The notes under the pieces are model-generated. The model saw only the letters and a list, made by a program, of their open reading frames with translations, was not told the DNA's origin and did not search any database. From the NCBI RefSeq assembly GCF_000022565.1, contig NC_012483.1:3286001-3350000 (forward strand): 64,000 bases of DNA, read 5' to 3'. This document shows, piece after piece, positions 45,847 through 54,717 of this stretch; positions within the stretch are counted from its first letter, which is position 1; each line of letters starts with the position of its first letter. The DNA comes from Acidobacterium capsulatum ATCC 51196. GTDB lineage: Bacteria; Acidobacteriota; Terriglobia; Terriglobales; Acidobacteriaceae. Made by a program: the position numbers and the translations under genes.

Positions 45847-47952
45847 ATGTCGAAAGCTGTGAAATACGCAGAGCGCGCTGTCACCATCGCTGCCCAGGGC
45901 GCGTGGTTTGTGTTCGATAAGCTGAACAGCATCAACCCGAACCCTTCCTTCACGCCGAAGTGGTCAGACAAGCCGCTGCTGAAGTCGTACCAGAAGGAAA
46001 AGCCGCCCCTTGGCTGGCCCCGTACGACCGACTCGCTCTGCCCGAAGTGCGTGCCCGAGATTCGCCAGCAGATTCTGGATGGCAAGCTGCCCCATGAGGT
46101 CCTTCTGAATGAGAAGGTGGGCGAAATCAAGGCCCAGATCATCGAGCGCGACGGCAAGATTCTGATGGTCAAGGACTGCCCCAAGCATGGGCACTTTGAA
46201 GACGTGATGTCGATTGATACCGAGTTCTTCCGTCACCTTGAGGAAGTCTTCCCGGGCCGCGACATTCGTGCCCACAATGACGAGAAGCTGCACAACCACG
46301 GCACCTCGACCGTGACCCATGGCCGCGGCTCGGTGCTGACAATCGACCTGACCAACCGTTGCAACATGATGTGCGATCCCTGCTTCATGGACGCCAACCA
46401 GGTGGGTTTTGTGCATGAGCTGACCTGGGACGAGATCAAGACCATGCTGGACAACGCGATCACCATCAAGCCGCGCCGCCAGATGTCGGTCCAGTTCTCG
46501 GGCGGTGAGCCGACGCTCTCGCCTTACTTCCTCGATGCGATCGCCTATGCCCGCAAGGTGGGCTACAACTCAGTGCAGGCCGCGACCAACGGCATTGAGT
46601 TTGCCAAGTCCAAGGAGCTTTGCCGCGCCGCCGCTGAAGCGGGTCTGCGCTATGCCTACCTGCAGTTTGACGGCATCGGCAACTCCGCCAACTCGCACCG
46701 CAAGGTCGGCAACCTGTTTGACGTGAAGCTGCAGGCTATCCATAATCTGCACGAGGCCGGCGTGGACATCGTTCCGGTGACCACGATCATCAACGGCATC
46801 AACAACGAGCAGGTCGGCCACATCATCCAGTTCGCGCTGGATAACCCCAAGAAGATCAACTTCCTCAGCTTCCAGCCGGTGTCCTTCACTGGCCGCGACG
46901 AGGAGGTGACGGATGAGCGCCGCGCCGCCCAGCGTTACACGCTGAGCCACATGGCCCATGACGTCAAGAATCAGACCGGTCTTGGCGAGCCTGTCCGCGA
47001 CTGGTTCCCGATCAGCTTCATGAGCACCTTCAGCGACTGGGCTGATCTGGTGCATGGCCCGAACCATGATTGGGGCCAGTTGAGCTGCGGCTGCCACCCG
47101 AACTGCGGCATCGGCATGGCGCTGATGATCGACAAGGAAACCAAGGAAGCGGTTCCGGTCACGGCCTTCCTGAACGCTGACCGCCTGGCCAAGGACATGG
47201 CCAAGATCAACGACGGTGCCCGCAGCAAGACGGTCTCCATCATTGGTGCGGCTCTGGCGCTGCTGCGCAACTACGATCCCACGAAGTCGCCCACGCACTT
47301 CAAGATCGTTGACCTGCTGCAGAAGTTTGACAAGTGCTTTGGCGCCACCGGCCGCAACTACGGCAAGGTGACCGGCGACCGCACGATGGAAGACATCGAG
47401 AAGCGCCGCGCCGACCGCTGGAACTTCCTGTTCATCGCCGGCATGTGGTTCCAGGATCTGTTCAACTACGACTTCCGCCGTACCGAGCAGTGCATTATTC
47501 CTTATGCGACGCAGGAAGGCGAAATCAGCTTCTGCGCGTACAACACGGGCATCGGCTGGCGCAACATCATCGAGAAGATGCACATGACGGCAACCCTCAC
47601 CAAGTGGTACGAGGAGCATGGCCGCCACGAGATCTTCGCCGGTGGCAAGAACGTCGGCATGAATGAAGGCAGCCACACGCTCGTCCTGAACGACGAGCAC
47701 GTGAATGCGGCCGCCAACGACACCTTTGAGAAGCTGGGCATCGCCAAGAACTCGCGTGAAGAAAAGATTCGCGCGCGTGATGCCAAGCTCAAGCAGGATG
47801 CCGAGAACGCCCGCATGGCCGCCCTCTACCGCCAGCACGTGCTGGGTGAGAAGCCGGTCGAAGGTATTGTCTCGATCGACTCCATCAAGCCTGCTGCTCC
47901 GGCCAAGCCGGCTGCCGCTCCTCAGAGCGAAGAGCCGGTCATGGGTGACTAA
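45847..47952 (+). CDS. radical SAM enzyme of the Tes/Mss type, candidate membrane-spanning lipid synthase
   Basis: A 701-aa radical SAM protein. The cluster motif is C172-x3-C176-x2-C179 in RCNMMCDPCF, followed by SGGEPTLSP. An N-terminal module has C65-x2-C68 (SLCPKC) and C111 (CPKHGHFED), in the order seen in archaeal tetraether synthase (Tes) and its bacterial Mss relatives, where it holds a rubredoxin-like metal. Further Cys (414, 416 and 420 in SCGCHPNCG; 497, 549, 563) could bind auxiliary Fe-S clusters. Tes/Mss join two lipid tails through sp3 C-C bonds. Acidobacteria make iso-diabolic acid, a membrane-spanning C30 diacid of this kind, so this is the natural candidate. The C-terminus is an Ala/Pro tail. 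A strong terminator follows. Confidence 0.85.
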   Translation: MSKAVKYAERAVTIAAQGAWFVFDKLNSINPNPSFTPKWSDKPLLKSYQKEKPPLGWPRTTDSLCPKCVPEIRQQILDGKLPHEVLLNEKVGEIKAQIIERDGKILMVKDCPKHGHFEDVMSIDTEFFRHLEEVFPGRDIRAHNDEKLHNHGTSTVTHGRGSVLTIDLTNRCNMMCDPCFMDANQVGFVHELTWDEIKTMLDNAITIKPRRQMSVQFSGGEPTLSPYFLDAIAYARKVGYNSVQAATNGIEFAKSKELCRAAAEAGLRYAYLQFDGIGNSANSHRKVGNLFDVKLQAIHNLHEAGVDIVPVTTIINGINNEQVGHIIQFALDNPKKINFLSFQPVSFTGRDEEVTDERRAAQRYTLSHMAHDVKNQTGLGEPVRDWFPISFMSTFSDWADLVHGPNHDWGQLSCGCHPNCGIGMALMIDKETKEAVPVTAFLNADRLAKDMAKINDGARSKTVSIIGAALALLRNYDPTKSPTHFKIVDLLQKFDKCFGATGRNYGKVTGDRTMEDIEKRRADRWNFLFIAGMWFQDLFNYDFRRTEQCIIPYATQEGEISFCAYNTGIGWRNIIEKMHMTATLTKWYEEHGRHEIFAGGKNVGMNEGSHTLVLNDEHVNAAANDTFEKLGIAKNSREEKIRARDAKLKQDAENARMAALYRQHVLGEKPVEGIVSIDSIKPAAPAKPAAAPQSEEPVMGD

Positions 47953-47988
47953 GCACGCACTGTGATAGCGGCCTCGCCGCGATCTTCC

Positions 47989-48025
47989 AAAGGCCATCCC
48001 TATGGGGATGGCCTTTGGTTTTGTG
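47989..48025 (+). terminator. rho-independent terminator after radical SAM gene
   Basis: Perfect 12-bp stem AAAGGCCATCCC / GGGATGGCCTTT followed by GGTTTTG, 37 bp past the stop. Confidence 0.85.
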
Positions 48026-48105
48026 CGGCGCACGCAACCCGCACCGAAGCGATTGCCTTCTCACCCGCAGATGCATTGAGCTTCCATGCGTCACGGGAGA
48101 ATTTC

Positions 48106-48450
48106 ATGGCAACGAAGAACAGTCCAGGCAAAAAGTCCGGCAGCGGCCGCCGTTACGGCAAAAAGGCGCAGGAAAAGGTGCAGGAAGAACTGCACGAAAT
48201 GAAGGAAGGGAAGCTGCGCAGCGGCCGCAGCGGCAAAAAGGTCACGAATCCGAAGCAGGCGATTGCCATTGGACTGTCTGAGGCACGCGCGGAAGGCGAC
48301 AAGGTTCCACCGGCGCCAAAGAAATCGAGCAGCTCTAAAAAGTCGTCGGCCAAGAAGTCCTCAGTCAAAAAGAGCACTGGCAAAAGGAGCACAAAAAGCT
48401 CCTCCGGTAAGAAGTCGTCGGGCGGCGGGAGCAAGAAGAAATCCTCCTGA
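48106..48450 (+). CDS. histone-H1-like Lys/Ser-rich protein (DUF6496-type)
   Basis: A 114-aa basic protein. Residues ~10-65 form a conserved module (GRRYGKKAQEKVQEELHEMKEGKLRSGRSGKKVTNPKQAIAIGLSEAR in outline), which I associate with DUF6496. The second half is almost only Lys, Ser and Gly with KKSS-type repeats, resembling histone H1 tails. It probably binds DNA; acidobacterial homologues are unstudied as far as I know. GGGAGA lies 5 nt before the start. Single-gene unit. Confidence 0.8.
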   Translation: MATKNSPGKKSGSGRRYGKKAQEKVQEELHEMKEGKLRSGRSGKKVTNPKQAIAIGLSEARAEGDKVPPAPKKSSSSKKSSAKKSSVKKSTGKRSTKSSSGKKSSGGGSKKKSS

Positions 48451-48605
48451 TCGTTTTGCCGCCGGCCTCCTTTTGAAGCTTTCCGCGCCCGCACATGGCC
48501 TGCGTGGGCTGGCGCTGCGCAGTCTGCGATTCACTCGCGAAGACGGATGTCTCGGCGGGCTTGCATCTTTCTGCGTTCCAGTTCATCCGTAAGGGAAGCA
48601 CTGCG

Positions 48606-48611
48606 TACAAT
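48606..48611 (+). promoter_or_regulatory. TACAAT -10 box for lpd
   Basis: GCGTACAATAG, 49 bp upstream of the lpd start, giving a leader of about 40 nt. No clear -35 is present. Confidence 0.4.
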
Positions 48612-48659
48612 AGAGTGTTTGGGTTTTCCCACTATACCCGGCAGAAACGGAGCAAGTCC

Positions 48660-50084
48660 TTGGCAGAAACGATCTACGATGTAGCGATTATCGGAGGTGG
48701 TCCGGCTGGATACACCGCAGCCATTCGCGCGGGCCAGCTTGGCCTGAAAGCGGCCTTGATTGAGAAAGAAGCGAAGCTGGGCGGCACGTGCCTGCACTGG
48801 GGCTGCATCCCGACCAAGTCGCTGCTCTTCAACGCGGAAATTTATGATTATCTGAAAGACGCCAAGGAATATGGCCTGGAAGGTCTGGGCGAGGCGAAGA
48901 TCAACTGGAAGACGATTCTGGACCGCAAGAATCAGATCATCGCCAAGCATGCCAAGGGCCTCGACTTCCTCATGCGGAAGAACAAGGTCACCGTGATTCC
49001 GGGTTACGGCAAGCTGACCGGCGCCGCCAAAGACGGGATTCATTCCGTGGAAGTGACGGGCGAAGGCAAGGGCAAGGCTGAGACGGTGAAGGCGAAGAAT
49101 GTGATTGTCGCGACCGGCTCTGATGCCAAGCTCCTGCCCGGCCTCAAGACCAGCGACAAGATTCTCACCAACATGGAGATTCTGACCATCAACGGCATTC
49201 CCAAGTCGCTGGTGGTGATTGGCGCGGGAGCCGTGGGTGTGGAGTTCGGCTCCATCTTCCGCAGCTTCGGTTCTGAAATCACGATTGTCGAGTACCTGCC
49301 GCGCCTCGTTCCCAACGAAGACGAGGATGTCAGCAAGGAACTGGCGCGCGTCTTCCGCAAGCGCGGCATTGAGTCGCATGTGGGCGCAAAGGTGGAGAAG
49401 GTGGAGGAAACCAAGACCGGCGTGAAGGTCACCTTTACCGCTGCCGATGGCAAGCAGGTAGTGAAGGAGGCCGACAAGGTTCTGGTAGCCGTGGGCCGTG
49501 CGCCGCGCACCGAGAATATTGGTCTGGAAAAGACAAAGATCAAGCCCGAGCGCGGCTTTATCAAGGTCAACGAGTTCATGCAGACCGAGGAGCCTGGTGT
49601 TTACGCGATTGGCGACATCGTTGCGGGTCTGCCGCAGTTGGCGCACGTGGGCGCGATGGCCGGTGTGGTGGTCGCTGCGAAGATTGCGGGCAAGTATGCG
49701 CGTCCGGTCAAGCGTGAGCGCATTCCGGGCTGCACTTATACCGAACCGCAGATCGGCAGCGTGGGTCTCACCGAGGCGCAGGCCAAGGAGAAGGGCCTGC
49801 AGATCAAGGTGGGCAAGTTCCCGTTCTCGGCCAACTCCAAGGCATCGATTGTGGGCCAGCACGAGGGCTTCATCAAAGTGGTTGCGGATGCCAAGTACGG
49901 CGAGATTCTCGGCGTACACATCATCGGTCCGCAGGCGACCGAACTGATCGCCGAAGCAGTGACGGCGATTGAGCTGGAGGCGACGGTGGATGACATGATG
50001 TTCACCATCCACGCGCACCCGACGCTCGCCGAGGCTATGCTGGATGGGTTTGGCAGCGTTGAGGGCATGGCGATCAACATGTAG
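48660..50084 (+). CDS. lpdA: dihydrolipoyl dehydrogenase (E3)
   Basis: FAD enzyme that reoxidises dihydrolipoyl groups of pyruvate, 2-oxoglutarate, branched-chain and glycine-cleavage complexes. The 474-aa product starts AETIYDVAIIGGGPAGY, has the redox disulfide in GGTCLHWGCIPTK, the NAD motif GAGAVGVEFG, the FAD motif YAIGDIV and the C-terminal His-Glu pair in IHAHPTLAEAM. The start is TTG at 48660, chosen for a GGAG 8 nt upstream; upstream ATGs would add an unrelated 55 residues. It is followed by a strong bidirectional terminator. lipB lies 2 kb away. Confidence 0.96.
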   Translation: MAETIYDVAIIGGGPAGYTAAIRAGQLGLKAALIEKEAKLGGTCLHWGCIPTKSLLFNAEIYDYLKDAKEYGLEGLGEAKINWKTILDRKNQIIAKHAKGLDFLMRKNKVTVIPGYGKLTGAAKDGIHSVEVTGEGKGKAETVKAKNVIVATGSDAKLLPGLKTSDKILTNMEILTINGIPKSLVVIGAGAVGVEFGSIFRSFGSEITIVEYLPRLVPNEDEDVSKELARVFRKRGIESHVGAKVEKVEETKTGVKVTFTAADGKQVVKEADKVLVAVGRAPRTENIGLEKTKIKPERGFIKVNEFMQTEEPGVYAIGDIVAGLPQLAHVGAMAGVVVAAKIAGKYARPVKRERIPGCTYTEPQIGSVGLTEAQAKEKGLQIKVGKFPFSANSKASIVGQHEGFIKVVADAKYGEILGVHIIGPQATELIAEAVTAIELEATVDDMMFTIHAHPTLAEAMLDGFGSVEGMAINM

Positions 50085-50097
50085 CAGTATTGGTTGC

Positions 50098-50139
50098 AAA
50101 AAGCAGAAAGCCCGGCGCGAGCCGGGCTTTTCTGCTTTT
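50098..50139. terminator. bidirectional terminator lpd / M56 gene
   Basis: AAAGCCCGGC / GCCGGGCTTT stem extended by AAAAGCAG / CTGCTTTT, loop GCGA, between convergent genes. Excellent stem with A and T flanks in both directions. Confidence 0.9.
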
Positions 50140-50150
50140 ATGCAATGGAT

Positions 50151-51500
50151 CTATTTGGAGCTTCCGAGGTTATAGATCACGTGAATCTCAGTCTCAACCG
50201 TGACCGGCTGGCCATTGAGCAGGTAAGGCTTGTAGCGCCAGGTGCGGACTGCTTTCAAGGCGGATGCCGCCAGAATGGGCGGGCCGGAGACAGTATGCAA
50301 CTTCTCGATGCTGCCTTCCTTTGAGATGACCGCCTTCAAAATCACATCGCCCTCAATGTGCTTCTTCTTGGCTTCCGCAGGATAGACAGGCTCCTTGCCG
50401 CTGATGCGCTGACCTGACATCACTCCTGGGGATATATGCACAGGATTCGCCTCGCTCAGCATGGCATGCGTGATTGGGGTTGTGTTCAGGTGAAGCGCCA
50501 TAGCGGAGCCGCAGGTTATCAAGCCCATTGCGGCGCATGCTGTCAGCGTGAGGAGCCGGTGAGTGAGTGAGCTTTTGAGTTGTATCTGTGTTAGTTTCAT
50601 AATTCTCCTTTCGAGAGCATGAGACTCAAAGAGGCCGAGCGCATGAATGGAGACCGGCCTCTGGTTGGATTGCACAACGGCCAGACGGAGCAGGGAATGC
50701 GCGTACTGTTGCGGTCCTCCGGTGGCGCGGGCTGCCATGGCGTCGCACACCAGTTCGCGCGATTCCGCCAGGCGGGAGCGGGTGAGCCAAAGGGCGGGGT
50801 GCCATGCACATGGCAAAGCCAGAACCTGGTAGATGAGGTTCCTGGCGAAATCGTGCCGTCGAACATGAGCGAATTCATGGTGCAGGATTGCCTCCCGCTC
50901 CACCGCCGTGAGGGATTCAAGAAAGGCCGGCGGGACAAGAACCATGTGCCGCCGGATGCCTGCCGTGACCGGGCCTGGAATCGAAGACGAGGTACGCAAG
51001 CAGATATTCTGGTGCGTTAAGCCAGCCTCCTCTCTACAGCGCAGGAAGGTCTCCTGGATTTGATCCACGGCGACAAAGTCTGTACTTGCGCGTAGCAACC
51101 GGAAGGTTCCACGCAAGTGCCATGCGAAACGCGCAAAAGCGAAAAGCAGAGCCGCCCCGTAGATCAGTTCGAGAGCTGCCATGAGCGAAAACGGCAGATG
51201 CAGTAATCCGGGCTGCGCCGGATTTGCCGGGCCAACAAAAACCCGGATGGAGCCTTTCGCGGACTGGTGCGAGGTGGGCCAGAAGATCAGCTCGCGAAGC
51301 TGCTGCCAGCGAACCGGAGAGATGTTCACGAACGGCAGCAGTATCTGGGCGCAAAGTGCGATCACCCATGTGCGGTGCTCCCATGCCGGGCTTTGCCTGC
51401 TGGCCAGGCGAGCTGCCAGCCAGGCTGCGGCCAAGAGCAGCGGTGCCTGCCACAGAGAGTTCAATAGATAGCCGAAGATGAACGAGGTGACGTGCGTCAT
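50151..51500 (-). CDS. M56 (BlaR1-type) membrane metalloprotease with C-terminal TonB-like domain
   Basis: A 449-aa membrane protein. The first ~300 residues form an M56 peptidase with four predicted helices and the zinc motif HHEFAHVRRHD (~205-215). In classical BlaR1 a penicillin-binding sensor follows; here a helix (~315-335) leads to a TonB C-terminal-like domain (EPVYPAEAKKKHIEGDVILKAVIS; RTWRYKPYLLNGQPV). This fusion is common in Acidobacteria. It is coupled to a BlaI-like repressor by an ATGA overlap, so it probably inactivates that repressor by proteolysis after a signal, which need not be a beta-lactam. Confidence 0.92.
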   Translation of the reverse strand: MTHVTSFIFGYLLNSLWQAPLLLAAAWLAARLASRQSPAWEHRTWVIALCAQILLPFVNISPVRWQQLRELIFWPTSHQSAKGSIRVFVGPANPAQPGLLHLPFSLMAALELIYGAALLFAFARFAWHLRGTFRLLRASTDFVAVDQIQETFLRCREEAGLTHQNICLRTSSSIPGPVTAGIRRHMVLVPPAFLESLTAVEREAILHHEFAHVRRHDFARNLIYQVLALPCAWHPALWLTRSRLAESRELVCDAMAARATGGPQQYAHSLLRLAVVQSNQRPVSIHALGLFESHALERRIMKLTQIQLKSSLTHRLLTLTACAAMGLITCGSAMALHLNTTPITHAMLSEANPVHISPGVMSGQRISGKEPVYPAEAKKKHIEGDVILKAVISKEGSIEKLHTVSGPPILAASALKAVRTWRYKPYLLNGQPVTVETEIHVIYNLGSSK

Positions 51501-51886
51501 TGATCCTCCTCTTCGCCTTTTCCTGCTTCGAGTTTGCGGGTGAGTTCCGCTAGCTTGTCAGCATCAATCTGGCGATTCTTGATGAGGCTCATCACTAACG
51601 CTTCGGTCGAGCCTCCAAACACGCGGTCGATAAGGTCACGCACAGCATGTCCGGTAGCTTTGGATTCGCTGACCGCTGCGCGGTAGACATACGAGCGGCC
51701 CTCAAGCTTGCGGCGCAGCTTGCCCTTGCGATGCAGGATGTTCAACATGGTCTGCACGGTGGTATAGGCCAGCGGATGTTCCAGGGCGGCCTGCACGGCC
51801 GTGACATTGGCAGAGCCCAGCTTCCAGATCACCTGCATGATCTGCAGCTCCAGTCGTGTGAGTGTTTCCGCCTCGCGTTTCGGCAT
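51497..51886 (-). CDS. BlaI/MecI-family transcriptional repressor
   Basis: A 129-aa winged-helix repressor with TRLELQIMQVIWKLGSANVTAVQAAL, the recognition region YTTVQTMLNILHRKGKLRRKLEG and a C-terminal dimerisation part. It would repress its own operon; the M56 protein encoded in overlap is its likely protease. AGGAG lies 9 nt upstream and is part of an inverted repeat that could be its operator, so repressor binding would also mask the ribosome-binding site region at DNA level. No beta-lactamase gene is seen nearby. Confidence 0.93.
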   Translation of the reverse strand: MPKREAETLTRLELQIMQVIWKLGSANVTAVQAALEHPLAYTTVQTMLNILHRKGKLRRKLEGRSYVYRAAVSESKATGHAVRDLIDRVFGGSTEALVMSLIKNRQIDADKLAELTRKLEAGKGEEEDQ

Positions 51887-51894
51887 GTGTCAAT

Positions 51895-51952
51895 CTCCTA
51901 ATTGCTTAGGAGTCTGCGCCTGCCATGGGCCGCTTGTCAACTAAGAATTTAG
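51895..51952. promoter_or_regulatory. two candidate BlaI-type operators
   Basis: CTCCTAATTGCTTAGGAG (51895-51912), a perfect 7-bp dyad with a 4-bp spacer, and CTAAGAATTTAG (51941-51952), a shorter copy, centred 43 bp apart, i.e. about four helical turns. A minus-strand TTGACA (51940-51935) lies between them. Confidence 0.6.
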
Positions 51953-52024
51953 GAGATGTGGTTGCGTCAAGAAATGCGGGATTCAATGAGATCGGCAAAT
52001 GCCCTGTAAAATAAAGGGTTAGCG

Positions 52025-52765
52025 ATGGTTCTCAATCTTCTCCATCTCGGCCGCATTGGCTATGCTCAGGGGCTGGAACTGCAGCGGCAGCTCGTCGAGG
52101 CGCGGCACTCCGGGCGCATCGGCAACACGCTGCTGTTGCTGGAGCATCCGCCGGTGCTCACGCTCGGCCGCAACTCCGAGCGCAAAAACGTGCTGGCGAG
52201 TGATGAATTTCTGGCTTATCGCGGCGTGGAGATTCACGAGGTCAATCGCGGCGGCGACGTTACCTATCACGGTCCCGGGCAGTTGGTGGGTTATCCCATT
52301 CTTGACCTGCGCAGCTTTGCCGAGAGTGGAGAGCGCGGCCGCCTGGGCGCGGTGGAGTATGTGCGCTGGGTGGAAGAAGCATTGATTCGCACCTGTGCAG
52401 ATTTTGGGGTGCAGACGCAGCGCGTGGCGGGCCGCACAGGCGTCTGGACGCTGCCGGGTGGTTCTGTAGAAGAGAAAAAGATTGCGGCGATTGGGGTGCA
52501 TATCTCGCGCGGCATCACGTCGCACGGATTTGCGTTGAATGTCACGACCGACCTGCGTGACTTTGACCTGATCGTGCCGTGCGGTATCAGCGACCGCAAG
52601 GTGACCAGCCTGGAGCTGGAAGTGATCGATGAGCCGGCGCTGACCATGGAAAAAGTGATTCACTCCGCGGCGCGTCAGTTTGGCCGGGTCTTTGGCCATC
52701 AGGTGCTTTGGCTCGAAAGCCCGGGCGACCTGCTGCCGGAACTCGCAACTCTCACTCAATCCTGA
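52025..52765 (+). CDS. lipB: lipoyl(octanoyl) transferase
   Basis: Moves octanoyl from acyl carrier protein to lipoyl domains, the first step of lipoate synthesis. The 246-aa product has RGGDVTYHGPGQLVGYPI, KIAAIGVHISRGITSHGFALN and the catalytic Cys in VPCGI. AAAGGG lies 8 nt upstream. The stop overlaps the convergent MBL hydrolase gene by 10 bp. LipA is not in the window; lpd lies 2 kb upstream. Confidence 0.96.
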   Translation: MVLNLLHLGRIGYAQGLELQRQLVEARHSGRIGNTLLLLEHPPVLTLGRNSERKNVLASDEFLAYRGVEIHEVNRGGDVTYHGPGQLVGYPILDLRSFAESGERGRLGAVEYVRWVEEALIRTCADFGVQTQRVAGRTGVWTLPGGSVEEKKIAAIGVHISRGITSHGFALNVTTDLRDFDLIVPCGISDRKVTSLELEVIDEPALTMEKVIHSAARQFGRVFGHQVLWLESPGDLLPELATLTQS

Positions 52766-53769
52766 ACGGTGGCGCTGACCGCGGCCGCTTCCGTGGCTGA
52801 CTGCAAGCTGTGGCTTTCTCCTTCCCGCAATACGACAAAGGGCGTCGCTAGAGGCGAAGTGGCCAGTTCGGCATGCAGCCGGTGCAGTGGAGCGAACTCC
52901 CCGTCATCTGCAAGTGAGAAGGTGCCAAAGTGCGTCGCGATGCTCGTGTGAGGGTTCAGAATGCGATGCGCCTCGACGGCCTGTTCCGGCGTCATGTGAA
53001 TGGGGCCCATAAACCACTCCGGCTCATAGGCGCCAATGGGCAGCAGGGCCAGACGGATATTACGAAAGTCCGCGGCAATCTCCTTAAAAAAGCCGCCGAA
53101 CCCGGTGTCGCCCGCAAAGTAAATCTCTCCGCTGCTGGATCGCGTCATCCATCCGCACCAGAGCGTGCGATTGCGGTCAAAGGGGCCGCGCGCGGAAAAA
53201 TGCTGCGCCGGTACGCAGTGCATCTGCATGCCGTTCCATTCCGTTGCCTGCCACCAATCGAGTTCGTGAATCTGCTGGAAGCCGAGGTTGCGCAGCGGTT
53301 CCCGCAGGCCGAGAGGGCAGAAGATGGCTGGATCAAAGCGCCGGGCTAGCTGGCGCAGAGTGGCGTAATCGCAGTGATCATAATGGTTGTGCGAGAGCAG
53401 AATGGCGTCAATCGGCGGCAGATCCTCGAAGTCCAGGCCGGGAGCGCGATGGCGTCGCGGCCCGGCAAAAGAAACCGGGCTGACGCGCTCGGACCACACC
53501 GGATCGGTCAGCAGATTGAGTCCCATGGTTTGCAGCAGAAAAGTCGAATGGTTCACAAATGTGACGTGTAGCGTCTCGCCTTCCACCCGCTCGGCCGGCC
53601 GGGGGCCAGGAGTCGAAGGCGTGAACTTCTCCCACGCGCCGGGCTTGCGCTGCGTGACCCAGCGCAGAAACGAGGAGAAGTCCTGCTTGGGGGTATCCGG
53701 ATTGAAGAAGCGGCCCCGGCGCACATGCGGGCCTCGCCAGGGGGAGAGATTTGAGGTTTGGAGCGTCAT
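52756..53769 (-). CDS. MBL-fold metal-dependent hydrolase (NAPE-PLD/UlaG-like)
   Basis: A 337-aa metallo-beta-lactamase-fold protein with HNHYDHCDY, VPAQHFSARG, FAGDTGFGGFF and a late His (SIATHFGTF). Overall layout resembles N-acyl-phosphatidylethanolamine phospholipase D and related proteins. A phosphodiesterase acting on lipids is possible but not shown. The C-terminal gene end overlaps lipB. The start has no clear ribosome-binding site. Confidence 0.88.
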   Translation of the reverse strand: MTLQTSNLSPWRGPHVRRGRFFNPDTPKQDFSSFLRWVTQRKPGAWEKFTPSTPGPRPAERVEGETLHVTFVNHSTFLLQTMGLNLLTDPVWSERVSPVSFAGPRRHRAPGLDFEDLPPIDAILLSHNHYDHCDYATLRQLARRFDPAIFCPLGLREPLRNLGFQQIHELDWWQATEWNGMQMHCVPAQHFSARGPFDRNRTLWCGWMTRSSSGEIYFAGDTGFGGFFKEIAADFRNIRLALLPIGAYEPEWFMGPIHMTPEQAVEAHRILNPHTSIATHFGTFSLADDGEFAPLHRLHAELATSPLATPFVVLREGESHSLQSATEAAAVSATVQD

Positions 53770-54039
53770 TGTCAGTTGTTAGGTAGATGCGGCCGGGTGT
53801 GAACAAGGTGCGGGCAGACAGGTCTTATTCGTTTATGCGGCCCTGTATGTCGAGTGGGGTCAGTTCAATCGCAAGGCGAAATTTGGATTGCGCACATGAC
53901 ATTTTCTTCATTAGCCTATGAATCCATTGACCTGTTCGGCTCTGCGTCGTCAGATGGTGGCAGGGTCCCGTGGCCGGCTGGCGTTGTCTGTCGCCACTCG
54001 CGTAGGCTGGTTGCACCGGGCACAAGGTGAGATGAACTT

Positions 54040-54717
54040 ATGAAGTTGCTTGTCGTCGAAGACGATGTGGCGAATGCCCAGTTTCTTGAGCGCGCTTTAG
54101 CAGAGAACGGCTACAACATTGATCTTGCTCACAATGCCGCGGCGGCCGAGCGGCTGGCGCTGGAGGGTGGGCACGCCGTCATCATTCTGGATCTCGGATT
54201 GCCGGACGAGGATGGCCTTTCCCTGATCACTCGCCTCAAGGCGGGCGGAGTGAAGGCTCCGGTGCTTATCTTGTCTGCCCGTCGCGCGGTTGATGACCGG
54301 GTGCGCGGTCTGGAACAGGGGGGCGATGACTATCTCACCAAGCCCTATGCCTTGCCCGAGTTGCTGGCTCGCGTGCGCAATCTGCTGCGCCGCAATAGCA
54401 GTGCGCCCGATACTTCGACCGTGCTGCGCGTGCTTGATCTTGAAATGAACCTGCTGCGCCGCGAGGCCACGCGCGCCGGGGAATTATTGCAGTTGACCAC
54501 GCAGGAGTTTGCGTTGCTGGAGTTTCTCTGCCGCCACGCGGGGCGCGTCGTGACGCGATCCATGATTCTGCAGCAGGTTTGGGGCATGCGCATTCAGCCG
54601 GATACTAACGTGGTCGATGTGCATATCTACAGGCTGCGCAGCAAGGTTGAGCGGCCAGATCTGCCGCAGTTGATTCGTACCATTCGAGGAGTGGGGTATG
54701 TCCTCCGCGATAAATAA
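54040..54717 (+). CDS. OmpR/PhoB-family response regulator
   Basis: A 225-aa regulator: receiver with EDD near residue 7, phospho-acceptor Asp51 (IILDLGLP), Lys in DYLTKPYALPELL, and a winged-helix domain (LLQLTTQEFALLEFLCRHAGRVVTRS; NVVDVHIYRLRSKV; TIRGVGYVLR). Overlaps the histidine kinase gene by 20 bp, so they are a coupled pair. The closest relatives by feel are CusR/QseB-type regulators of metal or envelope stress; the signal is unknown. Confidence 0.94.
   Translation: MKLLVVEDDVANAQFLERALAENGYNIDLAHNAAAAERLALEGGHAVIILDLGLPDEDGLSLITRLKAGGVKAPVLILSARRAVDDRVRGLEQGGDDYLTKPYALPELLARVRNLLRRNSSAPDTSTVLRVLDLEMNLLRREATRAGELLQLTTQEFALLEFLCRHAGRVVTRSMILQQVWGMRIQPDTNVVDVHIYRLRSKVERPDLPQLIRTIRGVGYVLRDK

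Noticed and set aside
50151-51886. Beta-lactam resistance locus
   Set aside because: The repressor and M56 protease are BlaI/BlaR1-like, but there is no beta-lactamase and the penicillin-sensor domain is replaced by a TonB-like domain.
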